A stretch of DNA of 37,713 nt from Bacillota bacterium (lineage in GTDB: Bacteria; Bacillota; Bacilli; Alicyclobacillales; SLC66), in the NCBI GenBank assembly GCA_021846165.1, contig JAJZCL010000007.1, positions 1-37,713 of the forward strand, in the 5' to 3' direction. Both the position numbers and the translations under genes were made by a program. The notes below the pieces were generated by a model, which worked only from the letters and a program-made list of their open reading frames with translations, was not told the origin of the DNA and did no database searches. This document shows, piece by piece, positions 1-8,303 of the stretch. The stretch's first letter is position 1, and every line of letters starts with the position of its first letter.

Positions 1-1081
1 GAATGCTGATTTTATCGCTGCATTGGATCAATTGGAAAGAGAACGCGGAATCAGCAGCGCCGTATTGCTGGAGGCGATTGAGGCGGCGCTGATGTCGGCT
101 TATAGACGTAACTTCAGTTCGGCGCAAAACGCACGTGTGGAGATTGATCGCTTGACTGGCGAAATTAAGGTTTATGCGCGAAAAACCATCGTTGATGAAC
201 CGGGCGATTCGCGTTTGGAAATCTCACTGGATGCCGCTCTCGATATCAACCCGAATTTTCGCCTGGGCGATATCTTGGAACTGGAGGTGACGCCGCGCGA
301 GTTCGGGCGGATTGCCGCGCAGACGGCGAAGCAGGTCGTCACGCAGCGCATTCGGGAAGCGGAACGGGGGATCATCTACTCGACCTACGCCGATATGGAG
401 GAAGACATCGTGACGGGCATCATCGCGCGTCAAGATGGACGTAATTCTTACGTCGATCTGGAGCGTACCGAGGGGCTGCTTCCGCAAAGCGAACAAATTC
501 CTACAGAGCGACTGCACATCGGCGACCGGATTAAGGCGTATATCCTGCGCGTGGAAAAAACGACAAAAGGGCCACAAATTCTTTTGTCCCGCATTCATCC
601 CGGACTTTTAAGGCGATTGCTGGAGCTTGAGGTGCCGGAAATTTTTGAAGGCATTGTGGAAGTCAAGGCGGTGGCAAGAGAGGCGGGCGGACGCTCTAAA
701 GTGGCAGTATTTTCCCGCAATAAAGACGTCGATCCGATCGGTGCTTGCGTAGGGCCGAAGGGGATGCGCATTCAGGCGATTGTGGGGGAGTTGAAAGGCG
801 AGAAGATCGACGTGATCGAGTGGAGCAACGACCCAGCGATTTTTGTCGCAAGCGCCCTTTCGCCCGCAAAAGTGGTCGACGTCGAGGTTCTGGCATCGGA
901 AAAAACGGCGCGCGTCGTGGTACCCGACCATCAGTTGTCGCTCGCGATCGGCAAAGAAGGACAGAACGCGCGTCTTGCCGCCAAATTGACTGGTTGGAAG
1001 ATCGATATTAAAAGCGAGAGTCAGGTCGGTCGCATGGCTTCCGTGTTCGCTGATCTGAATAAAGACCTTTTTTTTCAATGA
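1..1081 (+). CDS. nusA: Transcription termination/antitermination factor NusA, 5' end cut by window edge
   Basis: NusA binds RNA polymerase and nascent RNA and modulates pausing, termination and antitermination. Reading frame 2 is open from the first base and reads NADFIAALDQLERERG, so base 1 is probably the G of the start ATG and only about one codon is missing; a TTG at 23 is internal. The visible 359 residues show the N-terminal polymerase-binding domain, an S1 domain around residues 130-200, and two KH domains (GPKGMRIQAIVGELKGEKID; LAIGKEGQNARLAAKLTGWKID). It ends soon after KH2, as expected for Firmicutes, which lack the C-terminal acidic repeats of E. coli. It is followed 18 bases later by ylxR, the usual nusA operon order. 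The operon promoter lies outside the window. Family assignment is very sure. Confidence 0.97.
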   Translation, partial: NADFIAALDQLERERGISSAVLLEAIEAALMSAYRRNFSSAQNARVEIDRLTGEIKVYARKTIVDEPGDSRLEISLDAALDINPNFRLGDILELEVTPREFGRIAAQTAKQVVTQRIREAERGIIYSTYADMEEDIVTGIIARQDGRNSYVDLERTEGLLPQSEQIPTERLHIGDRIKAYILRVEKTTKGPQILLSRIHPGLLRRLLELEVPEIFEGIVEVKAVAREAGGRSKVAVFSRNKDVDPIGACVGPKGMRIQAIVGELKGEKIDVIEWSNDPAIFVASALSPAKVVDVEVLASEKTARVVVPDHQLSLAIGKEGQNARLAAKLTGWKIDIKSESQVGRMASVFADLNKDLFFQ

Positions 1082-1099
1082 TCAGGAGGGAATTCATCC

Positions 1100-1372
1100 A
1101 TGCGCAAAACGCCTCTCCGGCAGTGCGTGGGCTGTCAAGAACAGAAGCCAAAGCGTACGATGATACGGGTAGTACTGACTCCCGAGGGCGACATCCTGCT
1201 CGACCCAACCGGCAAAAAATCTGGGCGCGGCAGTTACATCTGTAATCATCGCGCTTGTTTTGAACAGGCAAAGAAGCGCCGATCTCTGGATCGGGGACTA
1301 AAAACGCAGGTCACTGATGAGGTTTACGATCAGTTGCTTGCGCAGATAAAGGCGCATGAAATCGAACACTGA
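1100..1372 (+). CDS. rnpM: RNase P modulator RnpM (YlxR, DUF448)
   Basis: A 90-residue protein of the YlxR family, reported in B. subtilis to bind and modulate RNase P. The family signatures are visible: CVGCQ near residue 9, then GRGSYIC around residues 42-48, followed by a basic helix. The ATG is preceded by a strong Shine-Dalgarno sequence (AGGAGGG, 1083-1089). It lies between nusA and ylxQ as in nearly all Firmicutes. Its last 17 bases overlap ylxQ, suggesting coupled translation. Length is normal for the family. The function is taken from the family, not from this sequence. Confidence 0.93.
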   Translation: MRKTPLRQCVGCQEQKPKRTMIRVVLTPEGDILLDPTGKKSGRGSYICNHRACFEQAKKRRSLDRGLKTQVTDEVYDQLLAQIKAHEIEH

Positions 1373-1688
1373 GTGGTATGGCGTGTTGGGACTCGCGGCG
1401 CGTGCCGGAGCGCTGGCGGTCGGGGAATCAGCCTGTTTGCGCGCCATTCGGTTAGGGCAAGTCAAGCTGGTATTGCTTGCTACGGATGCGGGCGCCAACG
1501 GGGCAAAAAAAATGAAAGACAAGTGCGCCTATTATCACGTGAAGGTGATTCAGGCGTTAAGTAAGGATGAAATCGGTCGGGGCATCGGCAAGGATTGGCG
1601 AACCGTGGTTGCCGTGACGCAGGAGGGGTTCGCGCATCGATTGGGTCAAGTATTGATGGACATGATGGAGGTGAAGGCGTTTGACTAA
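1356..1688 (+). CDS. ylxQ: L7Ae/L30e-family RNA-binding protein YlxQ
   Basis: A 110-residue member of the L7Ae/L30e/S12e/Gadd45 fold that usually binds kink-turn RNA. Typical sequence is seen: [14 protein letters not shown] near the N-terminus, then [18 protein letters not shown] (family pattern LVILAxDAS/A, here with Gly). The ATG at 1356 lies inside the end of ylxR. There is no strong ribosome binding site, so translation is probably coupled. Its own end overlaps the infB start by 8 bases. B. subtilis YlxQ is the syntenic counterpart; its in vivo role is still poorly defined. Confidence 0.9.
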   Translation: MKSNTEWYGVLGLAARAGALAVGESACLRAIRLGQVKLVLLATDAGANGAKKMKDKCAYYHVKVIQALSKDEIGRGIGKDWRTVVAVTQEGFAHRLGQVLMDMMEVKAFD

Positions 1689-4560
1689 ACTTAGGGTTTA
1701 CGAATACGCGAAACAACTGAATATGTCGAGTAAAGAGATTATTACGATTTTGAGCCGCTTAAACATCCCGGTCAATAACCACATGAGCGTGATGGAACCG
1801 AGAATGGTGGAGGCGGTGGAGGGCTTTTTCTCGGATGTGAAGGCCAGAGCCGCAGCGCGCACTGCCGCAAGACAGGAACAAGAAAGCGTGCGGAGAAAGG
1901 AACATGACGCCAAGCCCACAAAGCCTGTTCAACACGCGAAAACGGTGAATGAAGCAAAGCGTGAAGAGTCGGCAAACCGCGAACCGGTTGCTGCCCATCA
2001 GGGTTTTCAGCGCCGCAAACAAGACCAGGCGGGTCACGAAGAGCGACCAGCAAAGAAAGCGGAGTCGGCGCCATCATCGGCGAAACCGCACAAAGAAGAA
2101 GAAGACGAGGCGATTTCTATTACAGGAGCAAGAACGCAAGCTTATGTGGCACATCGGCCAATGCAAAGGAATCACCAAGAGCGAACGGCTGAACAACGCC
2201 CCGGTCAAACGGGAACAGCGGGAGCGCGAGCGAATCACCCCAGACCGAATAATCGGCAGGGCGAAAGACAAGGAGAACGGACAACCGACCGGCAGCCGGA
2301 GCGGTCGTCTGACCGTTCGGAACCACGCACACGCCAAGGTGGCAACACGCGTAACTTCGATCCCAACAGGCCGCCGCGTTCAGAACAGAGCGGAGACGGC
2401 GCAAAGCGCTTTGATGATCGGCGGCAGTCGGGTGGGTTTAGGAAGGATGCGCCTCCCGGTCAACGCCAAGGGACGGGACAAGGCGGTGCGCCGCGTTTTG
2501 GCCAGTCGGGAGATCGTTCAAGCACCACTGGCGGATCTGGAAATCGTGGCGCCAGTGCCGGACGCAACAACCAGAGTAACGCGAAAAGCCCCTGGCGTGG
2601 CAATGATCGCCCCAAGACGGGCGGTTTTGAGAGTGCAGACGCGAATCGTCAGACCCCAAGTCAAAGTGCGCCGCGTAAACGAACCACCTCGAATGCGCGT
2701 GACTTCAATCGCGACGTGTCAGCGGAAAAAAGAGAAAACAGCAGGAAGCTTCAACAATCAAGGAGCCGTTCACAAACAAAATCCCAACCGATCAAGTTTC
2801 CTGAAGGCCCTAAGCAGGTGACGGTGGATGGGGCGTTGAACGTCAGCGAGTTCTCGCGACTGATTCGGCGCGAATCGTCGGAAGTCATCAAAAAGCTGTT
2901 GTTTTTAGGGGTCTTGGTGACGATCAATCAGGAAATTGACACAGACACGATGGTGTTGGTGGGAGCTGAGTTTGGCACGGAAGTGGTCGTAGAAGCCCCG
3001 CGTGACCTTGAAGCGGAAGAAATGCTGGTGGAAGAGGTCAATCAAGAGGAACTTGAACAAAGGCCGCCAATCGTGACGATCATGGGGCACGTCGATCACG
3101 GCAAGACCACGCTGCTCGACGCCATTCGCGAGACGAATGTGACCGCGACCGAAGCGGGCGGCATCACGCAACACATCGGTGCTTACCAAGTGGAGATCAA
3201 CCATCGTAAAATCACCTTCCTTGATACGCCCGGCCACGCTGCGTTTACGACCATGCGCGCAAGGGGCGCACAGATCACTGACATCACCGTGCTGGTGGTC
3301 GCGGCGGATGACGGCGTCATGCCGCAAACGGTGGAGGCGATCAGTCACGCCAAGGCGGCGAACGTTCCCATCATCGTCGCGATCAACAAAGTCGATAAAC
3401 CCGGCGCCAACCTGGAGCGCATCAAACAGGAACTGACGGAGCATGGGCTGGTGGCCGAAGAGTGGGGCGGCGACACGATCTTTGTGCCGATTTCCGCATT
3501 GAAAAAAGAGGGCATTGAAGAACTTTTGGAGATGATCCTGCTCGTGGCGGACGTGGCCGACTTGAAGGCCAGTAAGTCTGCGCGCGCGCGCGGCACTGTG
3601 ATTGAGGCTGAACTGGATAAAGGCCGCGGACCTGTCGCCACCGTTCTCGTACAAAGCGGTATTCTGCGTGTTGGCGACATGGTGGTCGCAGGGAACACCT
3701 ACGGCAGGATTCGCGCGATGGTGAATGATCACGGTCGTCGGGTAAAAGAGGCGTTTCCGTCGATGCCAGTTGAGATTATCGGTCTGTCTGACGTTCCCGG
3801 CGCAGGCGATCTGTTTGTCGTCTATGACGACGAGCGCCAGGCGCGAATCGTATCGGAGCGCCGGACGACAAGGCAACGCGCGGAGGAACTGAACGCGACC
3901 AGCCGGGTCACGCTGGATGACCTGTACAAGCGCATCCAGGAAGGCGAAATCAAAGAACTCAATATCATCCTGAAGGGTGATGTTCACGGTTCTGTCGAAG
4001 CGGTGATGGGTTCGCTGCAGAAGATCGATGTCAGCGGCGTGCGCGTGAAAGTGATTCACACCGGCGTTGGCGCGATCACGGAATCCGACATTTTGCTGGC
4101 GTCCGCTTCCAATGCGGTTGTCATCGGCTTTAACGTTCGTCCTGAACCGAACGGCGTCAAGATGGCAGAAGCGGAAAAAGTGGAAATTCGCCTGTACCGC
4201 ATCATTTACAACCTGATTGAAGACATCGAAGCGGCGCTCAAAGGCTTGCTGGATCCCGTCTTCAAGGAAGTGGTGGTGGGCCATGCGGAAATTCGTCAAT
4301 TGTTCAAAGTTTCCAAGGTGGGGACGATTGCCGGCGGGTATGTGCAGGACGGGAAAATGGTACGTGATGCGGATGTGCGGCTTCTGCGCAACGGCGTGAT
4401 CGTATACGAAGGCAAATTGGATTCGCTGAAACGCTTTAAGGACGATGTGCGCGAGGTGAACTTCGGGTATGAGTGCGGCTTTACGCTGGAAAACTTTAAC
4501 GACATCAAAGAAGGAGATGTCGTGGAAGCTTATAAAATGGAGGCCGTATCTGCAGAGTAG
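1681..4560 (+). CDS. infB: Translation initiation factor IF-2, long N-terminal region
   Basis: IF-2 is the GTPase that delivers initiator fMet-tRNA to the 30S subunit and promotes subunit joining. The start is TTG at 1681, with GGAGGTGAAGG just upstream (1668-1678) and an 8-base overlap with ylxQ. Domain order: an IF2N subdomain at about residues 3-50; a long low-complexity basic/Gln/Arg/Asn/Gly-rich linker to about 375; a second IF2N subdomain around 380-430; the G domain with G1 GHVDHGKT (469-476), G3 DTPGH (515-519) and G4 NKVD (569-572); then domains II, III and the fMet-tRNA-binding C-terminal domain. At 959 residues it is much longer than B. subtilis IF-2 (716), and the excess is all in the linker. 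It is intact with no frameshift. Confidence 0.97.
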   Translation: MTKLRVYEYAKQLNMSSKEIITILSRLNIPVNNHMSVMEPRMVEAVEGFFSDVKARAAARTAARQEQESVRRKEHDAKPTKPVQHAKTVNEAKREESANREPVAAHQGFQRRKQDQAGHEERPAKKAESAPSSAKPHKEEEDEAISITGARTQAYVAHRPMQRNHQERTAEQRPGQTGTAGARANHPRPNNRQGERQGERTTDRQPERSSDRSEPRTRQGGNTRNFDPNRPPRSEQSGDGAKRFDDRRQSGGFRKDAPPGQRQGTGQGGAPRFGQSGDRSSTTGGSGNRGASAGRNNQSNAKSPWRGNDRPKTGGFESADANRQTPSQSAPRKRTTSNARDFNRDVSAEKRENSRKLQQSRSRSQTKSQPIKFPEGPKQVTVDGALNVSEFSRLIRRESSEVIKKLLFLGVLVTINQEIDTDTMVLVGAEFGTEVVVEAPRDLEAEEMLVEEVNQEELEQRPPIVTIMGHVDHGKTTLLDAIRETNVTATEAGGITQHIGAYQVEINHRKITFLDTPGHAAFTTMRARGAQITDITVLVVAADDGVMPQTVEAISHAKAANVPIIVAINKVDKPGANLERIKQELTEHGLVAEEWGGDTIFVPISALKKEGIEELLEMILLVADVADLKASKSARARGTVIEAELDKGRGPVATVLVQSGILRVGDMVVAGNTYGRIRAMVNDHGRRVKEAFPSMPVEIIGLSDVPGAGDLFVVYDDERQARIVSERRTTRQRAEELNATSRVTLDDLYKRIQEGEIKELNIILKGDVHGSVEAVMGSLQKIDVSGVRVKVIHTGVGAITESDILLASASNAVVIGFNVRPEPNGVKMAEAEKVEIRLYRIIYNLIEDIEAALKGLLDPVFKEVVVGHAEIRQLFKVSKVGTIAGGYVQDGKMVRDADVRLLRNGVIVYEGKLDSLKRFKDDVREVNFGYECGFTLENFNDIKEGDVVEAYKMEAVSAE

Positions 4561-4569
4561 GTGATGACG

Positions 4570-4953
4570 ATGAAGGTGCGTGCAGAACGCATTGCATTAC
4601 AAATGCAACGGGAGATCAGCGATATCATCCAGACCCACCTTAAGGATCCGCGCATTGGGTTTGTGACGGTGACGGGCGTGGAACTGACTAGCGATCTGCA
4701 ACACGCGAAGGTGTTTGTGTCCGTGTATGGCGACGCCAATCAGCGACAAAACTCGCTGGCGGCGTTGGAACACGCGAAGGGGTTCGTGCGCACGGAAGTG
4801 GGCAAGCGAATTCGTTTGCGGTTGACGCCGGAAATCCATTTTAAGCTGGATGAGTCGATTGACTACAGCATGAAGATCGGCAAGGTTTTGCATCAAATAT
4901 TTCCCGACGGAGAAACGGACGGTGGCAAGAGTGACGGGGACGGGAACCCATAA
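4570..4953 (+). CDS. rbfA: 30S ribosome-binding factor RbfA
   Basis: RbfA binds the immature 30S subunit near 16S helix 1 and is needed for late assembly and cold growth. The 127-residue protein has the KH-like fold signature: RAERIALQMQREISDII, LKDPRIGFVTVT, then AKGFVRTEVGKRIRLRLTPE and LDESIDYSMKI. I chose ATG 4570 because AGGTGA (4559-4564) sits 5 bases upstream; GTG 4561 and ATG 4564 are in-frame alternatives that would add 3 or 2 residues. It follows infB directly and its end overlaps nrnA by 32 bases. The acidic tail (DGETDGGKSDGDG) is variable in the family. Confidence 0.95.
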   Translation: MKVRAERIALQMQREISDIIQTHLKDPRIGFVTVTGVELTSDLQHAKVFVSVYGDANQRQNSLAALEHAKGFVRTEVGKRIRLRLTPEIHFKLDESIDYSMKIGKVLHQIFPDGETDGGKSDGDGNP

Positions 4954-5923
4954 TTACCGGGAGGTCTACGACACCTTGGTGAATTCGCCAAATCCGGTGC
5001 TGGTGGTTTGCCACATCAGTCCGGACGGCGATGCCATCGGGGCGGCGCTGGCCATGGCGCATTTTTTGAAACGGGCGGGAAAGTCGTTCGTACTGGTGAA
5101 CGACGATCCCATTCAGTCCCGCTACGATTTTATGCCTGGTGTGGGGTTGTTTCAACGTACGGCAAGTATGCGGCAAAAGTTTGCCACGATCGTGGCGCTC
5201 GATTGCGCGGACAGCAAACGAATGGGCAAAACGACCAGCCTGTTTGCCGAAGGTCATTGCTTGGTCAACATCGATCACCACGAAACCAACGACAGGTTCG
5301 GTCATGTCAATCTCGTTCAGGCGGAGGCCTCTGCGACCTGCCTGGTACTCTACCGGTTGTTCCACGCGACCGATGTGGCGATTGACCGCGACATGGCAAT
5401 ATGCCTTTATACCGGAATTTTGTTTGATACAGGTGGGTTCCGTTATAACAACACCACGCCAGAGATTCATCATGCGGCGGCGGACTTGTTGTCGCGCGGG
5501 TTTGAACCGTTTATGATTGCTGACCGGGTGTTGGAATCGCTCACGCGGGAGCAGGTGGAGCTTGTTCGCCTGGGACTTGCGACGCTGAAAATCCATCCCT
5601 CGGGTCGCATCGCGTACGTGGCGGTAAGCAAGGATCTACTTGCCGCATCGGGTGCGAGTGATGATGACACAGAGGTGCTTTTGCCTTACACACGGTCGCT
5701 TTCCGGCATTGAGGTTGGGCTTTTGTTTCGGGAGAAGCCAGACGGATCGGTCAAGGTCAGTCTGCGTTCCCGCGACCGTGTGGATGTGGCGAGTATCGCG
5801 CTGGGATTTGGCGGCGGCGGGCATGTGCGAGCGGCGGGGTGCAGCATGCCGGGACCGCTGGCGCAAGCGATTGACAGTATGGTGGCGAAGGTCGCCGATG
5901 CGGTGATGAGCGCTTTTGCCTGA
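4922..5923 (+). CDS. nrnA: DHH-family nanoRNase / pAp phosphatase NrnA
   Basis: NrnA degrades 2-5 nt RNA (nanoRNA) and dephosphorylates 3',5'-pAp, taking the place of Orn in Firmicutes. The 333-residue protein has the DHH metal-binding motifs: HISPDGDAIG (H31, D35, D37), VALDC (D94), DHH at 118-120 and ILFDTGG (D169). The C-terminal DHHA1 domain carries GGGGHVRAAG from 297. The start is GTG 4922, with GGAGA at 4909-4913, inside the end of rbfA; GTG 4931 is a possible alternative. Its end overlaps truB by 8 bases. The position between rbfA and truB is conserved in Firmicutes. Confidence 0.94.
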   Translation: MARVTGTGTHNYREVYDTLVNSPNPVLVVCHISPDGDAIGAALAMAHFLKRAGKSFVLVNDDPIQSRYDFMPGVGLFQRTASMRQKFATIVALDCADSKRMGKTTSLFAEGHCLVNIDHHETNDRFGHVNLVQAEASATCLVLYRLFHATDVAIDRDMAICLYTGILFDTGGFRYNNTTPEIHHAAADLLSRGFEPFMIADRVLESLTREQVELVRLGLATLKIHPSGRIAYVAVSKDLLAASGASDDDTEVLLPYTRSLSGIEVGLLFREKPDGSVKVSLRSRDRVDVASIALGFGGGGHVRAAGCSMPGPLAQAIDSMVAKVADAVMSAFA

Positions 5924-6824
5924 CAGAAGTGGAATCGTCGTGCTGGACAAGCCGCGTGACCTGACTTCCCAACAGGCGGTGACGCGAGTCAAGCGCATGC
6001 TTGGCGCGAGCAAGGCCGGACACGGCGGGACGCTCGACCCCGCTGCGACGGGGGTGTTGCCGATCTACCTCAACCAGGCGACGCGGCTTGCGGAGTATGC
6101 TCTCGACGGCGATAAAGAGTATCTTGCGGAGGCGGTGTTTGGTGTTGCCACCACGACGCAGGATGAATCTGGGGATGTGGTGGCGGTCGGCAACCCGTCG
6201 CGGTTGACGGCGGATCTGGTGCAACGGGCGCTTATGCAGACGGTCGGCTCGTTTGCGCAATTGCCGCCGCAGTACTCGGCGCTTAAGGTGCGAGGAAAGC
6301 CCGCCTATGCCTACGCGCGCCAGGGGGAAACGGTAGAATTGCAACCTAGAGCGGTGACTGTGCATGACATTCGCGTGGAGGAGATCATGTGGGCGGCGCC
6401 AGATTTTCGGGTGCGGTTTTACATTCGCTGCAGCAAAGGAACCTACATACGCACCGTTTGTCACGACCTTGGCGAACGACTCGGCGTTCCCGCCCATATG
6501 GCGACGCTTAGGCGCACGAAAACGGGCGCGTTTTCAATTGGGCAGGCCCACACGCTGGAAAGTGTGGAGCGGTTAGGGTGGGAGGCAGTGATCCCGCCGG
6601 AAGCGGGCGTCGATCACTTGCGTGCATGGCGCCTTGATGCGCACCAAACCGCTCTGCTACGACATGGCCAGACTTTGGTATTTTGCGCGTCGGCTACGAC
6701 CTTCTACGCTGATGAAACAATCAGGGTACACGATGATGGTGGAGAGTTGATCGCGATTTGTGCCGTCGAGTTGGCGGACAAGGAGTGTGTGCGGTTGCGC
6801 CCGACCAAAGTTTTTTCTGGATGA
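5916..6824 (+). CDS. truB: tRNA pseudouridine-55 synthase TruB
   Basis: TruB isomerises U55 to pseudouridine in the T-loop of nearly all tRNAs and acts as a tRNA chaperone. The catalytic-site block GHGGTLDPAATGVLP is present, with nucleophile D41. The motif KEYLAEAVFG and the RCSKGTYIRT block (conserved in TruB) follow, and a PUA-like C-terminal region begins around residue 235. The start is TTG 5916, with GGTGATG at 5902-5908, overlapping nrnA. The length of 302 residues is normal. It lies directly before ribF, the standard Firmicutes order. Confidence 0.96.
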   Translation: MPDRSGIVVLDKPRDLTSQQAVTRVKRMLGASKAGHGGTLDPAATGVLPIYLNQATRLAEYALDGDKEYLAEAVFGVATTTQDESGDVVAVGNPSRLTADLVQRALMQTVGSFAQLPPQYSALKVRGKPAYAYARQGETVELQPRAVTVHDIRVEEIMWAAPDFRVRFYIRCSKGTYIRTVCHDLGERLGVPAHMATLRRTKTGAFSIGQAHTLESVERLGWEAVIPPEAGVDHLRAWRLDAHQTALLRHGQTLVFCASATTFYADETIRVHDDGGELIAICAVELADKECVRLRPTKVFSG

Positions 6825-6839
6825 GGTGGTGGATAGAGA

Positions 6840-7778
6840 ATGCGGGAACCATTTGTGTACTTGACGTCGCCTCCGAACAATGCGGATGCGGTCGCAAGAA
6901 CATTTGCCATCGGCAAGTTCGATGGCCTACATATCGCCCATCAGGCGGTGCTTCGGCAAGCGGTGTCGACCGCCCAGAAAACCCACTCTACGCCTTGTGT
7001 TTTTACGTTTTCTCCGCACCCGCGCTTTGTTCTAATCAATGATCCGGCATACGAAAAAATGCTGACCCCGCCCTATGAACGCGCGGCAGTGGCGAAGCGA
7101 TTCGGCATTGAAGAGTTGTATGTGGCGAATTTTGACACTGTATTTCGTACGCAAAGCGCCGAAGAATTTCTGGCGCATTACTTAATTCCGCTCGGGGCGA
7201 ATCACATTGTGGTAGGCTATAACTTTCATTTTGGGAAAAATGGCGCCACCGACGCACTGGGACTGTGTCGGATTGCGGAACAAATGGGCATCACCATCGA
7301 TGTGATCGATTCGGTGCAGGATCATGGGCACTCCGTCAGCAGTTCACTTGTCCGCATGAACCTGGAACTTGGGGATGTTGTGGCAGCAGGCAAACTGCTT
7401 GGTCGTCCCTACCGCATGCGAGGAATGGTGGTGCGGGGCGACGCGCGCGGGCGCACCATCGGGTTTCCCACCGCGAACCTGACATTGACGGAACCATACG
7501 TGTTGCCGAAAACAGGGGTGTATGTGGTCGCGGTCGAGGTGGACGACGCAAAATACCGAGGCATGATGAACCTGGGGTATCGACCAACGGTGGAGTCGGC
7601 TTTGCACATTTCCCTTGAGGTTCACCTGTTAGACTTTGACGGCGATTTGTACGGAAAAGAACTGATCGTCGACGTACTCTACTTTATCCGCGACGAAGAA
7701 AGGTTTGCCTCGCTTGAGTCACTGCGTGAACAACTTGGTAAAGATCGCGAATTTGTCCAAAACTGGTCTACGAACTGA
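6840..7778 (+). CDS. ribF: Bifunctional riboflavin kinase / FAD synthetase RibF
   Basis: RibF phosphorylates riboflavin to FMN and adenylates FMN to FAD. The N-terminal nucleotidyltransferase domain has AIGKFDGLHIAHQ with the HxxH pair H31/H34 (most homologues read GNFDGVHxGHQ, so this is a mildly divergent version), VVGYNFHFGK around 124-133, and SVSSSLVR at 165-172. The C-terminal kinase domain has GDARGRTIGFPTAN at 200-213 and the NLGYRPT block. The ATG at 6840 follows GGTGGTGGA (6825-6832). The 312-residue length is normal. It is the last gene of the nusA-type operon here; the next gene, rpsO, is 192 bases away behind its own candidate promoter. Confidence 0.96.
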   Translation: MREPFVYLTSPPNNADAVARTFAIGKFDGLHIAHQAVLRQAVSTAQKTHSTPCVFTFSPHPRFVLINDPAYEKMLTPPYERAAVAKRFGIEELYVANFDTVFRTQSAEEFLAHYLIPLGANHIVVGYNFHFGKNGATDALGLCRIAEQMGITIDVIDSVQDHGHSVSSSLVRMNLELGDVVAAGKLLGRPYRMRGMVVRGDARGRTIGFPTANLTLTEPYVLPKTGVYVVAVEVDDAKYRGMMNLGYRPTVESALHISLEVHLLDFDGDLYGKELIVDVLYFIRDEERFASLESLREQLGKDREFVQNWSTN

Positions 7779-7788
7779 GCGCTTTTCC

Positions 7789-7817
7789 TTTACTCGTTGA
7801 TTTCGGAAGTGTATACT
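7789..7817 (+). promoter_or_regulatory. Candidate sigma-A promoter for rpsO-pnp
   Basis: TTTACT (7789-7794, 4/6 match to the -35 consensus) and TATACT (7812-7817, 5/6 match to -10) are separated by 17 bases in the ribF-rpsO gap. It would give a leader of about 145 nt before rpsO. This is a motif match only. Confidence 0.5.
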
Positions 7818-7824
7818 TAAATCC

Positions 7825-7970
7825 ATTGTGCCATACTTGAGTAACAAGCGTGGATGACAATAACTTCGGCCTGATCTAGCGGTTTTTGCGACTTCGCGGT
7901 ACGCTGCGTCCTCGGCGGGTACTGGGTGGTTCGTTGATCGAAGGGCTTGATTTGAGGAGGGAATGGCATT
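7825..7970 (+). promoter_or_regulatory. rpsO leader region, possible S15 autoregulatory element
   Basis: About 145 nt of untranslated leader precede rpsO. It contains short self-complementary pieces (GCG-ACTT-CGC near 7887; TTCG-TTGAT-CGAA near 7930) and a strong ribosome binding site, AGGAGGG, at 7955-7961, 9 bases before the ATG. Ribosomal protein S15 is known to repress its own translation by binding structured leaders in several bacteria, including Geobacillus. I cannot fold the RNA here, so the regulatory role is inference. Confidence 0.3.
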
Positions 7971-8240
7971 ATGGCGCTTACGCCAGAACGTAAATCGGAA
8001 ATCATCAGAGATTTCGCCGTTCATGAAGGGGATACCGGTTCTCCTGAGGTGCAGGTTGCACTGTTGACGGAACGGATTAACTACCTGAACCAACACTTCA
8101 GGACGCATAAGAAGGATCATCACTCCCGGCGCGGACTGTTCAAGATGGTGTATCAACGCGCTCACTTGCTGCGCTACCTGCGCGAACACGATATCAATCG
8201 CTACCGGACGCTGATCACTCGTTTAGGTTTGCGTAAATAA
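7971..8240 (+). CDS. rpsO: 30S ribosomal protein S15
   Basis: S15 is a primary 16S rRNA-binding protein that organises the central domain of the 30S subunit. The 89-residue protein shows the hallmark blocks [27 protein letters not shown] and [10 protein letters not shown]. The ATG at 7971 has AGGAGGG 9 bases upstream. A clear intrinsic terminator follows at once, and pnp begins 63 bases downstream, the universal rpsO-pnp pairing. Confidence 0.98.
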   Translation: MALTPERKSEIIRDFAVHEGDTGSPEVQVALLTERINYLNQHFRTHKKDHHSRRGLFKMVYQRAHLLRYLREHDINRYRTLITRLGLRK

Positions 8241-8242
8241 CG

Positions 8243-8270
8243 AAAAAAGCGGGGGTTTACCCGCTTTTTT
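8243..8270 (+). terminator. Intrinsic terminator between rpsO and pnp
   Basis: AAAAAGCGGG, loop GGTTTA, then CCCGCTTTTTT form a stem of about ten pairs (four to five GC pairs plus the A/T extension) ending in a T-run. It begins two bases after the rpsO stop. Read-through must supply pnp unless there is an unseen promoter, so it may act as a partial terminator that sets the rpsO:pnp ratio. Confidence 0.85.
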
Positions 8271-8303
8271 CTCTCGATACAGATTGTGAGAGGAGGTTTT
8301 GGC

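Noticed and set aside
1949-2821. 290-codon alternative forward frame inside infB
   Set aside because: It is a frame-shifted reading of the low-complexity Arg/Gln-rich IF-2 linker; the infB frame continues intact on both sides.
2905-4299. 464-codon open frame on the reverse strand
   Set aside because: Exactly antisense to the IF-2 G domain and C-terminal region, which are unmistakable; composition (His/Arg/Asp-rich) is typical of a shadow frame and there is no ribosome binding site.
7797-7817. TTGATT with TATACT as an rpsO promoter
   Set aside because: The spacer would be only 9 bases; TTTACT at 7789 gives the correct 17.
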